Position numbers and translations under genes: made by a program
Notes under the pieces: model-generated
What the model was told of the DNA's origin: nothing
Seen by the model: only the letters and a program-made list of their open reading frames with translations
The model's database searches: none
Assembly (NCBI RefSeq): GCF_000294655.1
Contig: NZ_CAHP01000047.1
Coordinates: 20,522 to 84,521 of the forward strand
Direction of reading: 5' to 3'
DNA: 64,000 bases
Source: Magnetospirillum molischianum DSM 120
GTDB lineage: Bacteria > Pseudomonadota > Alphaproteobacteria > Rhodospirillales > Magnetospirillaceae
In this document: in pieces, positions 37,209-45,594 of the stretch
How positions within the stretch are numbered: the first letter of the stretch is position 1
Layout of the letters: every line of letters starts with the position of its first letter

Positions 37209-38523
37209 TCCGTCCGTGCCGGATGGGCTGTACCGGCCATCTCTCACCGAACCAATCGGTCAATTGTCGCCGCAGCGCTGGATGCAAGCGCCCGAAACCC
37301 GTGCGGTGATCGCGGCTTTGATGGCCGATGGCGTCACGGTGCGGTTCGTCGGCGGTTGTGTCCGCGATTCGGTGCAGAACCGTCCGATCTCGGATATCGA
37401 TATCGCCACGCCCGATCCGCCCGAACGGGTGCTGGCGCTGCTTGACGACGCTGGTATCCGGGCGATCCCAACCGGGCTGGCGCACGGCACCGTTACCGCC
37501 GTGATCGGCGAAGCCCATTTCGAGATCACCACGTTGCGCCGTGACGTCGCCACCGATGGCCGTCACGCCAGCGTCGTCTTTACCGACGATTGGGTTGCCG
37601 ATGCCGCTCGGCGCGACTTCACCTTTAATGCGATGTCGGCCGATCCACAGGGGCGGATCTATGACCCGTTCAACGGTCTGGCCGATCTTGGAGCAGGGCG
37701 GGTGTGCTTTGTCGGCAATCCGGTTCACCGGATCGAGGAAGATACTCTTCGGCTGCTGCGATTCTTTCGCTTTCAGGCTTTCTACGGCCGGGGGGCTGCC
37801 TGCGATAAGTCCGCTCTGGCCGCCTGCCGTCAATTGGCTCCGCGTCTGGTCGATCTGTCGGGCGAGCGGGTGGCGTCCGAGTTGCTGCGGTTGCTGGGCT
37901 CCGACGATCCGGCGACGATCCTGCTGGTGATGCAGGGGGTGGGGGTGCTGTCGGTGATCCTGCCCGAGGGCGAGGACGTGACCCGGCTGCGTCAACTCGC
38001 CTGGCTGGAACGCCGGGGCTTGGTTCGCTCCGATATCCATCCCGATCCGTTGCGACGGTTAGCGGCGTTGCTTGGCTCCGATCCCGTCGCGGCTCGGTCG
38101 GTTACGGCCCGGCTGAAATTGTCGGGAGTGGCGCGTGACCGATTGGTGGCGATGGCCGCGCCCGATTCCGAAATCGCTCCCGGTCTCGATTCCGCCGCCC
38201 GTCGCCGGATACTGCGCCGCCTGGGTAGCGATTTGGTCCGCGATCTGGTTCTGCTGGCCTGGGCACGGCACCGGATCGGGATTGTCCATGCCGATCCGGT
38301 CGATACCGTCGGCTGGATCGGCCTACTTGACGACGCTGCCGCCTGGGTGCCGGTTGAACTGCCGGTTAAGGGCCGCGATCTGCTGGCCCTTGGCGCGCCC
38401 GCTGGACCGGAGATTGGCCGCGTGCTGGCTCGCCTCGATGGGTGGTGGGAAGAACGGGACTACCGCCCGACGCGGGACGAATGCCTAGAGGCGGCGCGTC
38501 GGGCGGTGGCAGGATCGTTATAG
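37195..38523 (+). CDS. cca: CCA tRNA nucleotidyltransferase
   Basis: A 442-residue class II nucleotidyltransferase of the Cca/poly(A) polymerase family. The FVGGCVRD motif near residue 51, the metal-binding DIDIAT near 66, the RRDFTFNAM motif near 139, and the ribose/base-binding EDTLRLLRFFRF near 181 are all present. It repairs or adds the tRNA 3' CCA. The tRNA-Leu in this window already encodes CCA, so repair is the likely role. It overlaps the upstream Nudix gene by 14 bases and the convergent yqaA gene by 6. Confidence 0.92.
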   Translation: MPKADPSVPDGLYRPSLTEPIGQLSPQRWMQAPETRAVIAALMADGVTVRFVGGCVRDSVQNRPISDIDIATPDPPERVLALLDDAGIRAIPTGLAHGTVTAVIGEAHFEITTLRRDVATDGRHASVVFTDDWVADAARRDFTFNAMSADPQGRIYDPFNGLADLGAGRVCFVGNPVHRIEEDTLRLLRFFRFQAFYGRGAACDKSALAACRQLAPRLVDLSGERVASELLRLLGSDDPATILLVMQGVGVLSVILPEGEDVTRLRQLAWLERRGLVRSDIHPDPLRRLAALLGSDPVAARSVTARLKLSGVARDRLVAMAAPDSEIAPGLDSAARRRILRRLGSDLVRDLVLLAWARHRIGIVHADPVDTVGWIGLLDDAAAWVPVELPVKGRDLLALGAPAGPEIGRVLARLDGWWEERDYRPTRDECLEAARRAVAGSL

Positions 38524-39096
38524 GAACTTCAGAGCGAAGAACCCGCCTATCAGCAACAAGATGAACACGGTGGTGACCAGGGTCAGCCGCCGTTCAACGA
38601 AATCGCGGATTGGGGCGCCAAAGCGCCATAACAGCGCCGCGACCAGGAAAAAGCGCATTCCGCGGGCGATGATCGAGGCGACGGTAAAGTGGGCCAGATC
38701 GAAATCGAACGCCCCGGCGGTGATCGTCACCAGTTTGTAAGGGATCGGCGTCATGCCCTTGATGATGATGAACCACACCCCCCACTCGTCGATGATCGGC
38801 TTTAAGGCGTGGAACTTGTCGCTGAGGTGGAAGGCCGAGAGGATCGCCGCGCCGATGGTGTCCATCGCGAAATAGCCGATGGCATAGCCGAGATAGCCGC
38901 CCAGAACCGAGGAGATGGTGCAGACCAGTGCGATTCGCCACCATTGGGTCGGCGCGGCCAGAACCATTGGGATCAGCATGATGTCGGGGGGAATCGGAAA
39001 GACCGAGCTTTCGATGAACGAAACCGCCGCCAGCCACCAGAGGGCATGGCGATGGGACGCCTTGGCCATCATCTGGTCGTACAAAGCCTTCAACAT
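38518..39096 (-). CDS. YqaA-family DedA-like membrane protein
   Basis: A 192-residue inner-membrane protein with about four to five helices. The segment ESSVFPIPPDIMLIPMVLA near residue 29 and the FIIIKGMTPIPYKLVTITAGAF segment near 109, with conserved glycines, prolines and a positively charged loop, place it in the YqaA branch of the DedA/SNARE-associated family. DedA proteins act in lipid carrier recycling and membrane homeostasis; the exact substrate of this branch is unknown. It is divergent from the DivL-like gene. Confidence 0.85.
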   Translation of the reverse strand: MLKALYDQMMAKASHRHALWWLAAVSFIESSVFPIPPDIMLIPMVLAAPTQWWRIALVCTISSVLGGYLGYAIGYFAMDTIGAAILSAFHLSDKFHALKPIIDEWGVWFIIIKGMTPIPYKLVTITAGAFDFDLAHFTVASIIARGMRFFLVAALLWRFGAPIRDFVERRLTLVTTVFILLLIGGFFALKFL

Positions 39097-39223
39097 CGCA
39101 ACACCTCTCGTGGGGAAAGCCGGTATTATCAGTCGGGGCGGAGGACGGCAACCGTGGCCGCCCGTGCGCCCTTGTCTTTTTATCTCTGGCCCGGCACCCT
39201 CGTTCGTGACAGGGGAGGCATAG

Positions 39224-41641
39224 GTGATGCGCGCGGCTGTCGCGGCGGGAATGACGATGCTGGTCGCGGGATCGGCGGTAGCGGTGGCGGCGGATCCGGT
39301 GGTTCTGGCCGAGTTGGTGGGCGAGCTTGATCCGTTATCGCTGGCGGTTGGCGCGATAGCCGCCGTGCCCGCACTGGTCTGTCTGGGCTGGCGGTGCTGG
39401 CAACTGGCCGAGGCGAGGCAAACGGCGGCGGCAGCGGTCGCCGAGGCGGAGCGGCTGCGTCGTGGCCTTCAGACCGCTCCCGACGGCTTCTTCGCCTGGA
39501 TCGGGGGCGGCGGTGGCGAAATCTGTTCGCGCCGTCTGGCGGTGCTGTTGGGGTTGGCACGAGGGACGCAAGCCGGATTCGCCGAAATGCTGGACGCCTT
39601 CGCGGTCGCCGATGCCGCCCGGCTTGATGCCGCCGTGGCGCTGTTGCGCAGCGAGGGCGAAGGTTTCGAACTGGATCTCGATTTACGCGATGGGTCGCGC
39701 CGGGTGCGGGCGGTCGGGGTGCGGGCCGAGGCTCCCGAGGGTGACGAAGCGGCGGCGGGCGCGGTGGTGTGGGTCCAGGATGTGACCGAGGCGGCCTCGG
39801 CTCTGGCCGATCTGACCCGGCAATTGAGCATCGCCACCGCCGCGCGCGAGCGGCTGGAGGGGTTATTGGATGTCGCCCCGATGCCGGTATGGGTCCGTGA
39901 CGACGACCTGTCGCTGGTTCAGGTTAATCGCGCCTATGCTCAGGCGGTCGAGGCCGACGCGGCTTCGGCCGCAGTGGCGGGACAGATCGAGTTGGCCTCC
40001 GACTCAATGGTGCGCGAGGCTCGCGCCCTGGCCGCCCGTGCCCGCGCCGCCGGAGAACGGCGCGCCGAGACCTTTCACTTTGTTCTGGGCGGACAACGCC
40101 GCTTGGCCGAGATCACCGAAGCGCCCTTTACCGTGGCGGGAGGGCTGCTGACTGGCGGTTTTTGTGTCGATCTGACCCGGATCGAGGAGCTTCAGGCCGA
40201 ACTGGATCGCCATATCAGCGCCCAGGCCGAGGTGTTGGAGCGTTTGGCCACCGCAATCGCGATCTATACCCCCGACACCCGGCTCGCTTTTTTCAATACG
40301 GCCTTCGTCCGGTTGTGGCGGCTGGACCGCGACTGGCTGGCGACGCAGCCGACCAACGGTGCGGTGCTGGATGCCTTGCGCGAGCGGCGGTTGTTGCCCG
40401 AGGTGGCCGATTATCGTGCCTATAAGGACAGCGAACTGAAACGCTTCGTCTCGCTGATCGATGCCGACGAGACCCTGCTGCATCTGCCCGACGGTCGCAC
40501 CCTGCGCCAGATGATCTCGGCCCACCCTCATGGCGGGCTGATCTTTACCTTCGAGGATGTAACCGACACCCTGGCGCTGGAACGCTCGTTCAATACGGTC
40601 TTGGCGGTGCAGCGCGAAACCCTCGACCACCTGCACGAAGGGGTGGCGGTGTTCCGGGGTGACGGACGGTTGAGCCTGTTCAACCCCGCCTTCGCCCGGA
40701 TTTGGGCGCTCAATCCGGTCAATCTGGGCGAAGAGCCGCATCTTTCCGAATTGATCGCCGCGCTGGGCGGCTATTTTGTGGGACGCCGCGACCGCGCTTC
40801 GGACTGGCCGGCGGTCCATGAGCGGTTGCTCGGTCTGTTCCGCGACCGGGTGCCCCGTGCCGGGCGGTTGGAGCGTCAGGACGACACCGTGGTCGATTAC
40901 GCCACGGTGCCGCTGCCCGATGGGGCGATGCTGCTGACGTGCCTCGACGTTACCGATTCGGTACGGGTCGAGCGAGCCTTGCGCGAGCGAAACGAGGCGC
41001 TGGCCGCCGCCGACCGGCTGAAAAGCGAGTTTATCGCCAATGTCTCGGCCGAAGTCCGTCAGCCGCTGACGGCCCTGATCGGTTTTGCCGAAATGCTGGC
41101 TGCCGAATATGTCGGTCCGTTGGTCGAGCGTCAGAAGGATTACGTCCACGGTATCGTCGAGGCCGGGCAAGGTCTGGAGACGCTGATCGCCGATATCCTT
41201 GATCTTGCCGCGATCGAGGCCGGGCAGATGACGCTGGAACTCGATACCGTCGATATCCATCCGCTGCTGACGGCGGTGCTGGGATTGGCGCGTGAGCGGC
41301 TGCGGGAGAAGAAGCTTGCGCTCGATCTCGATTGCCCGATCGATATCGGTTGGTTGGTGGCTGACGAGCGGCGGCTGAAGCAGGTTCTGTTCAATCTGGT
41401 CGGCACCGCGATTAAGCGTGCGCCCCAGGGCGGGCATATCGCGGTGCGGGCCGAGCGTCGCGCTGCCGAAATCGCCTTTTCCGTCAGTGACGGAACAGTG
41501 GAGCCGATACCCGAGCTTGGTTCTGGGTTGGCTCTGGTCGAACGTTTTGTCGAGCGCCATGGCGGCCGTATCGAGACCGCCTTCGTCGATGGCCGTGGCA
41601 CCGTTGTCACCGTGCGGCTGCCTACCGGAACCGAGTCCTAG
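39224..41641 (+). CDS. DivL-like PAS sensor pseudokinase
   Basis: An 805-residue protein with an N-terminal signal/membrane segment (about residues 1-60, two hydrophobic stretches), three or four PAS-like regions (about 80-190, 205-320, 325-450, 455-580), and a histidine-kinase-like C terminus. It resembles DivL, the alphaproteobacterial cell-cycle pseudokinase that acts upstream of CtrA. The H-box reads NVSAEVRQPL, so alanine 609 replaces the phospho-acceptor (tyrosine in DivL, histidine in normal kinases). The N-box asparagine is T728 (LFNLVGTAIK), the DxGxG box is missing (VSDGTVEPI), and the ATP lid is nearly absent. Autophosphorylation is therefore unlikely. It stands alone, not in the usual addAB-associated cluster. 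Confidence 0.75.
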   Translation: MMRAAVAAGMTMLVAGSAVAVAADPVVLAELVGELDPLSLAVGAIAAVPALVCLGWRCWQLAEARQTAAAAVAEAERLRRGLQTAPDGFFAWIGGGGGEICSRRLAVLLGLARGTQAGFAEMLDAFAVADAARLDAAVALLRSEGEGFELDLDLRDGSRRVRAVGVRAEAPEGDEAAAGAVVWVQDVTEAASALADLTRQLSIATAARERLEGLLDVAPMPVWVRDDDLSLVQVNRAYAQAVEADAASAAVAGQIELASDSMVREARALAARARAAGERRAETFHFVLGGQRRLAEITEAPFTVAGGLLTGGFCVDLTRIEELQAELDRHISAQAEVLERLATAIAIYTPDTRLAFFNTAFVRLWRLDRDWLATQPTNGAVLDALRERRLLPEVADYRAYKDSELKRFVSLIDADETLLHLPDGRTLRQMISAHPHGGLIFTFEDVTDTLALERSFNTVLAVQRETLDHLHEGVAVFRGDGRLSLFNPAFARIWALNPVNLGEEPHLSELIAALGGYFVGRRDRASDWPAVHERLLGLFRDRVPRAGRLERQDDTVVDYATVPLPDGAMLLTCLDVTDSVRVERALRERNEALAAADRLKSEFIANVSAEVRQPLTALIGFAEMLAAEYVGPLVERQKDYVHGIVEAGQGLETLIADILDLAAIEAGQMTLELDTVDIHPLLTAVLGLARERLREKKLALDLDCPIDIGWLVADERRLKQVLFNLVGTAIKRAPQGGHIAVRAERRAAEIAFSVSDGTVEPIPELGSGLALVERFVERHGGRIETAFVDGRGTVVTVRLPTGTES

Positions 41642-41760
41642 TAAGATATCGGGTTGCCTTAAAGTCCGTATCTTATACCAAAAGCCCAGGGGGGGTTTTA
41701 TCGCCGTGGCGGTGCGGCCATCATGCAGCACGCTTCCCATCGCGAGAAGGTGATAGAACG

Positions 41761-42792
41761 ATGAGGCATCCGGCGAGGTTCGTGGGCCTGTTTTTGCTGA
41801 TCTGGTTGGTTCTGATCCCGCCGGCCCTGGCGGTTGACGTTGTTACCGAGGAGTTCTCGGTTTCGTCCCGTCTGTCGGGGGTTGACCTCTATCTCCGCAA
41901 CAAGCACCGCGATGGCTCGGTCGAGCCGAGACCGGATCGGACGATTTTGTTTCTGCACGGAGCATCCTACCCGGCACATACCGCGTTCGATCTGCCAATC
42001 GAAGGGCGGAGCTGGATGGACTGGCTGGCGGCGCGTGGCTACGACGTCTACAGCCTCGATATAAGGGGCTATGGCCGGTCGGGTCGCCCTTCCGAGATGT
42101 CTCAGCCCGCCGAGTCCAATCCCGCCATTGTCGATAGCGCCCAGGCAGTCGAGGACGTAACCCGCGCGGTTGATTTCATCCAATCGCGCCGGGGCGTGTC
42201 AAAGGTGACTCTGATCGGCTGGTCGTGGGGGGCGACGATTGCCGGTCTTTACGCCACCCAGGTTCCAGACCGGGTTGAGCGGCTGGTTCTGTACGCGCCG
42301 CAATGGCTGCGCGATGGCCCCACTCCCTCCGAGGCCGAGATCGCCCGAGTACCGGCATGGCGTCAGATCGACCCGCGCGACGCCCGCGATATCTGGCTGA
42401 AATCGGTTCCGCCCGACCGCCGCGACAGCGTGTTGCCCAAAGCGGTGTTCCTTGACTGGATGAAGGCGACTTTGGCCAGCGATCCGGCCCCGACCGCACC
42501 GGGAACGGTGCGGGCACCGAACGGGGTGGTGGTTGACACCATGCGCTATTGGGCCTCGGGCAAGCCGCGCTGGTCTCCCGAGCGGTTGTCTGTTCCGGCT
42601 TTGGTAATTCAAGGCGAGTGGGATTCCGAAGCCCCTCCGGCAATGGGAATGGCGTTGTTCAATCATCTAACCCGCTCGCCGTTCAAACGGTATGTTATGG
42701 TCGGCGGCGCGACCCATGCCGCTTTGTTCGAAAGCAACCGGGTCCAGCTCTATAATGCAGTCCAACAATTTCTCGAAGAACCTGTCCGTTGA
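41761..42792 (+). CDS. Exported alpha/beta hydrolase
   Basis: A 343-residue alpha/beta-fold hydrolase with a signal peptide (about residues 1-25, ending PPALA). The oxyanion segment LFLHGAS is near residue 62, the nucleophile elbow GWSWGA near 157 (serine nucleophile), an acidic residue candidate in GEWDSEAPPAM near 282, and the histidine in GGATHAALFE near 319. It probably acts in the periplasm as an esterase or related hydrolase; the substrate is unknown. The stop overlaps the TTG start of rlmM. A taaGATA/TATCtta-type inverted repeat lies upstream at 41642-41675. Confidence 0.82.
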   Translation: MRHPARFVGLFLLIWLVLIPPALAVDVVTEEFSVSSRLSGVDLYLRNKHRDGSVEPRPDRTILFLHGASYPAHTAFDLPIEGRSWMDWLAARGYDVYSLDIRGYGRSGRPSEMSQPAESNPAIVDSAQAVEDVTRAVDFIQSRRGVSKVTLIGWSWGATIAGLYATQVPDRVERLVLYAPQWLRDGPTPSEAEIARVPAWRQIDPRDARDIWLKSVPPDRRDSVLPKAVFLDWMKATLASDPAPTAPGTVRAPNGVVVDTMRYWASGKPRWSPERLSVPALVIQGEWDSEAPPAMGMALFNHLTRSPFKRYVMVGGATHAALFESNRVQLYNAVQQFLEEPVR

Positions 42793-43715
42793 GTTCCTCT
42801 GTCACCGCTTATCTTGCCGCTCCAGGGTTCGAGGCCGATTTACGCGCCGAACTGGGCGATGTCGTTGCCGAGCACGGCCGACTGATGTTGGCCCCCGGCC
42901 CGGCACGTCCCGCCGCCTGGGCGCTTAATATCTGGCGCGATCCGGTCGAGATCGCCGCCGATTCGATTGGAACCGCCGCCAAGGCGTTGCGGGCGATCCA
43001 GCGCAATTGGTGGCCCTATGCCTTTCACCTGCACCGCCGCACCGGATTGCTGGTCGAGAAGCTGCCCAAGGTATCAGCCAAGCCGCTGATCTTCGGGCAG
43101 GCCGCGCCGACCGCGCCGCTTGGCTCGTTCGTGTGGCTGGACGAGGGGCGCCTGCTGGCGGCGGCGGATTGTTCCAGTCGCTTTCCCAATGGCGAGGTCG
43201 GCTTTGTCGAGGACCGCGCCGTCCCCCCCAACCGCGCCTATTTGAAGCTGTGGGAAGCCTTGACCCTGGCCGGACGGAGACCGGGACCGGGCGAACTCTG
43301 CCTTGACCTGGGAGCCAGCCCCGGCGGTTGGACCTGGGTTCTGGCTTCGGGCGGTGCCCAGGTGATCGCGATCGACAAGGCTCCGCTGGCTCCCTCTATC
43401 GCCGCGATAGAGACCGTCACCTGTCGGCAGGAGAGCGCTTTCGGGCTTGATCCAGTCTCAATCGGCCCAGTCGATTGGCTGTGCTCAGACGTGATATGCT
43501 ATCCGGAACGGCTGCTGCGGCTGGTCGAACGCTGGCGCGACTCGCGGCTTGCCCGTAATTTTATCTGTACCCTGAAGTTCCAGGGCGAGACCGATCACGC
43601 TATTGCCGCCCGCTTCGCGGCGGTGCCGGGATCGCGGTTGCTGCATCTGTCGCACAACAAGCATGAGCTGACATGGATGCTGATCGAAGGTGATAGGGCA
43701 ACCAATGGTCGCTGA
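42789..43715 (+). CDS. rlmM: 23S rRNA ribose methyltransferase, RlmM-like
   Basis: A 308-residue FtsJ-type SAM-dependent 2'-O-methyltransferase resembling RlmM, which modifies C2498 of 23S rRNA in E. coli. An N-terminal THUMP-like region is followed by LCLDLGASPGGWTWVL (SAM site, near residue 170), DWLCSDVICYPE (catalytic aspartate), FICTLKFQG (catalytic lysine) and NKHELTWML (catalytic glutamate). The start is a TTG at 42789 overlapping the hydrolase stop (TTGA); the protein then begins MSSSVTAYLAAPGFE as expected for RlmM. Confidence 0.85.
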   Translation: MSSSVTAYLAAPGFEADLRAELGDVVAEHGRLMLAPGPARPAAWALNIWRDPVEIAADSIGTAAKALRAIQRNWWPYAFHLHRRTGLLVEKLPKVSAKPLIFGQAAPTAPLGSFVWLDEGRLLAAADCSSRFPNGEVGFVEDRAVPPNRAYLKLWEALTLAGRRPGPGELCLDLGASPGGWTWVLASGGAQVIAIDKAPLAPSIAAIETVTCRQESAFGLDPVSIGPVDWLCSDVICYPERLLRLVERWRDSRLARNFICTLKFQGETDHAIAARFAAVPGSRLLHLSHNKHELTWMLIEGDRATNGR

Positions 43716-43793
43716 CGACTAGGCCAACTGCCTTGCCTAGGCCAGACCTTAGGAGTAAACCTAGACCATTCGCGAATAGGATGCGGGTGAGCC

Positions 43794-44900
43794 ATGGACG
43801 TAGCAATACTTCCGCCTCCGATCGAAATCGATACGGAGACCAAGAAATCCGTGATCGGCGGATTGAAAAAGGTGCTGGTCACCTTTCAGAAATCCGGCCA
43901 TTTCGATCCGGCCGTAACCTATCAGGCGCTGATCGCCGACCCGGCGCTGCTCCGCAGCTTTATTGAGGCGTATCTGGCTCATCGCGAGGAGGTCGATGAT
44001 ATCGTCCGTACCGCCGACGCCGCTTATCCCGTTCGTGACGAGCAGGTCGAACTGATCTGTGGCGTGACGTTGGCCCAGGTGCAGCAATTATTGGTTCGGA
44101 CCTGCGCCCGTAAGGTGTTCGACTCACTTAAGATCGTCGAGACCGTCACCGAGACCGTCACTCGCAAAAGCATGTTCGGCCTGATCAAAAAGACCGAGCA
44201 GATCGAGCGTCTGAGCGTCGATCCGGCCGAGGAGCGCAAGGCCCGCGAGTTGCTGCGCTATATCGCTTTTGCGTGGCAATTGCCGTTGATCGAAGCCTAT
44301 CTGGCCAATCTCAGCTATCCACATCTCTTCGAGATTGGCGAGGACATCCTATGTCTACCAACGGTCGAGAAGATTGAAGCGATCGCGAAATTCGAACCGG
44401 CTCAGATCAAAAAGGTCAAGGCCGCAACCGGTGCCGATTTCGGTGCCATTCTGGCCGACCGGCCCCAGGCCATCGCCGGGATCGCGGTATGGAACCGCGA
44501 AATGTACGAGTTCTATCGCAATTTGCTGGGCGATCAGTCCTGGACGTTCTTCTCCCGCGAGAACGCTTTCTTCAACGTCTGCGCTTCACTCGATAAGTCG
44601 GTCCTGAAGCTGTTCGGCGATATGCTGTGCTACATTGCCACCGAGAACCTAGTCGAGATTCAACGCCTGAATATCGATAAGGTCGAAGTGGTGGTCTATG
44701 CGCTGAAATCCGCCCTCGGTCCCCGCTTGCCGGAGATCCTGTCGGTGCCAGCCTTCGCCAAGGACATCCTGCGTAAGGTGGTGGACAATCTGATCCACAC
44801 CAACCAGGAAAAAGACAAGCTGATGACCGCCTTTGCGATCAGCTTTAAGGCGATGGCCCCTAATATCGAGGAATGGCTGGTCGCTATCCGCGCGGGTTGA
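43794..44900 (+). CDS. Uncharacterised soluble helical protein
   Basis: A 368-residue protein that I do not recognise. It has no signal peptide or membrane segment and is predicted to be mostly helical, with many charged residues. Notable stretches are FQKSGHFDPAVTYQALIADP near residue 31, an EVDDIVRTADAAYPVRDEQ segment near 65, and a KSMFGLIKKTEQIERL basic patch near 124. Codon use looks native. It is preceded by a 78-base spacer containing two TAGGCCA copies (43731 and 43758 regions) and is convergent with the carbonic anhydrase gene. No neighbour suggests a role. Confidence 0.75.
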   Translation: MDVAILPPPIEIDTETKKSVIGGLKKVLVTFQKSGHFDPAVTYQALIADPALLRSFIEAYLAHREEVDDIVRTADAAYPVRDEQVELICGVTLAQVQQLLVRTCARKVFDSLKIVETVTETVTRKSMFGLIKKTEQIERLSVDPAEERKARELLRYIAFAWQLPLIEAYLANLSYPHLFEIGEDILCLPTVEKIEAIAKFEPAQIKKVKAATGADFGAILADRPQAIAGIAVWNREMYEFYRNLLGDQSWTFFSRENAFFNVCASLDKSVLKLFGDMLCYIATENLVEIQRLNIDKVEVVVYALKSALGPRLPEILSVPAFAKDILRKVVDNLIHTNQEKDKLMTAFAISFKAMAPNIEEWLVAIRAG

Positions 44901-44964
44901 CGCGGTATCCATTCGCTTGCGCGACTGGGCTATCGCCCAGTTTCGCTTGTGGGTGGCGGTCGCT

Positions 44965-45594
44965 CTAAAGACCGGCTTTGGCCGGACTGGGGCCGTCGAG
45001 CGACGGGGCGAGCGTGCGGACCAGTCCGTCACGCAGGCCATAGATCCACGAATGGATCGACAGCGCCTGACCGCGTTGCCACGCCCGGCGGACAATCGGG
45101 ATACGGCACAGGTTGCGGACCTGCTCCAACACGTTCAGTTCGCACAAGCGATCAACCTGCGCGTCTCCGCCCTCAAGGCGGCTCAGTTCGTCCTGGTGGC
45201 GGTGGGCCAGCTCACGTAAGGGGTGAAGCCAGTGTTCAGCGATCCCCAGGCTATCCTCGCGCAAGACCGCCCTGACTCCGCTACAGCCGTAATGACCGCA
45301 CAGGATGATGTCGCGGACCTGTAGCTGGTCGATGGCGAATTGCAGCACCGACAGACAATTGAGGTCGCCGTGCTGGACCAGATTGGCGATGTTGCGATGA
45401 ACGAACAACTCGCCCGATGCCAGACCGACGATTTCGTTGGCCGGAACCCGTGAATCGGCGCAGCCGATCCACAGGTAGCGGGGGGCCTGCTGCCGCGCCA
45501 GATCGGCGAGCAGGCCCGGTCGGGTACGCTCGACCATTTCCGCCCACTGGCGGTTATTGTCGAGCAGCCGGTTAATGCCGGCTAGGTCTGTCAC
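44965..45594 (-). CDS. Beta-carbonic anhydrase
   Basis: A 209-residue beta-class carbonic anhydrase (CO2/bicarbonate interconversion). The zinc ligands are in GCADSRVPA near residue 44 (Cys, with Asp/Arg dyad) and in CGHYGCSGV near residue 98 (His and Cys). The start is a GTG at 45594 overlapping the pccA stop by four bases, so it is translated as the third gene of the pccB-pccA unit. This placement suggests that it supplies bicarbonate to the biotin carboxylase. Length fits the family. Confidence 0.93.
   Translation of the reverse strand: MTDLAGINRLLDNNRQWAEMVERTRPGLLADLARQQAPRYLWIGCADSRVPANEIVGLASGELFVHRNIANLVQHGDLNCLSVLQFAIDQLQVRDIILCGHYGCSGVRAVLREDSLGIAEHWLHPLRELAHRHQDELSRLEGGDAQVDRLCELNVLEQVRNLCRIPIVRRAWQRGQALSIHSWIYGLRDGLVRTLAPSLDGPSPAKAGL

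Noticed and set aside
41642..41675. Inverted repeat TAAGATA / TATCTTA after the DivL-like gene as a terminator.
   Set aside because: The arms are AT-rich and separated by 20 bases with no T tract; at best a weak operator, not a terminator.
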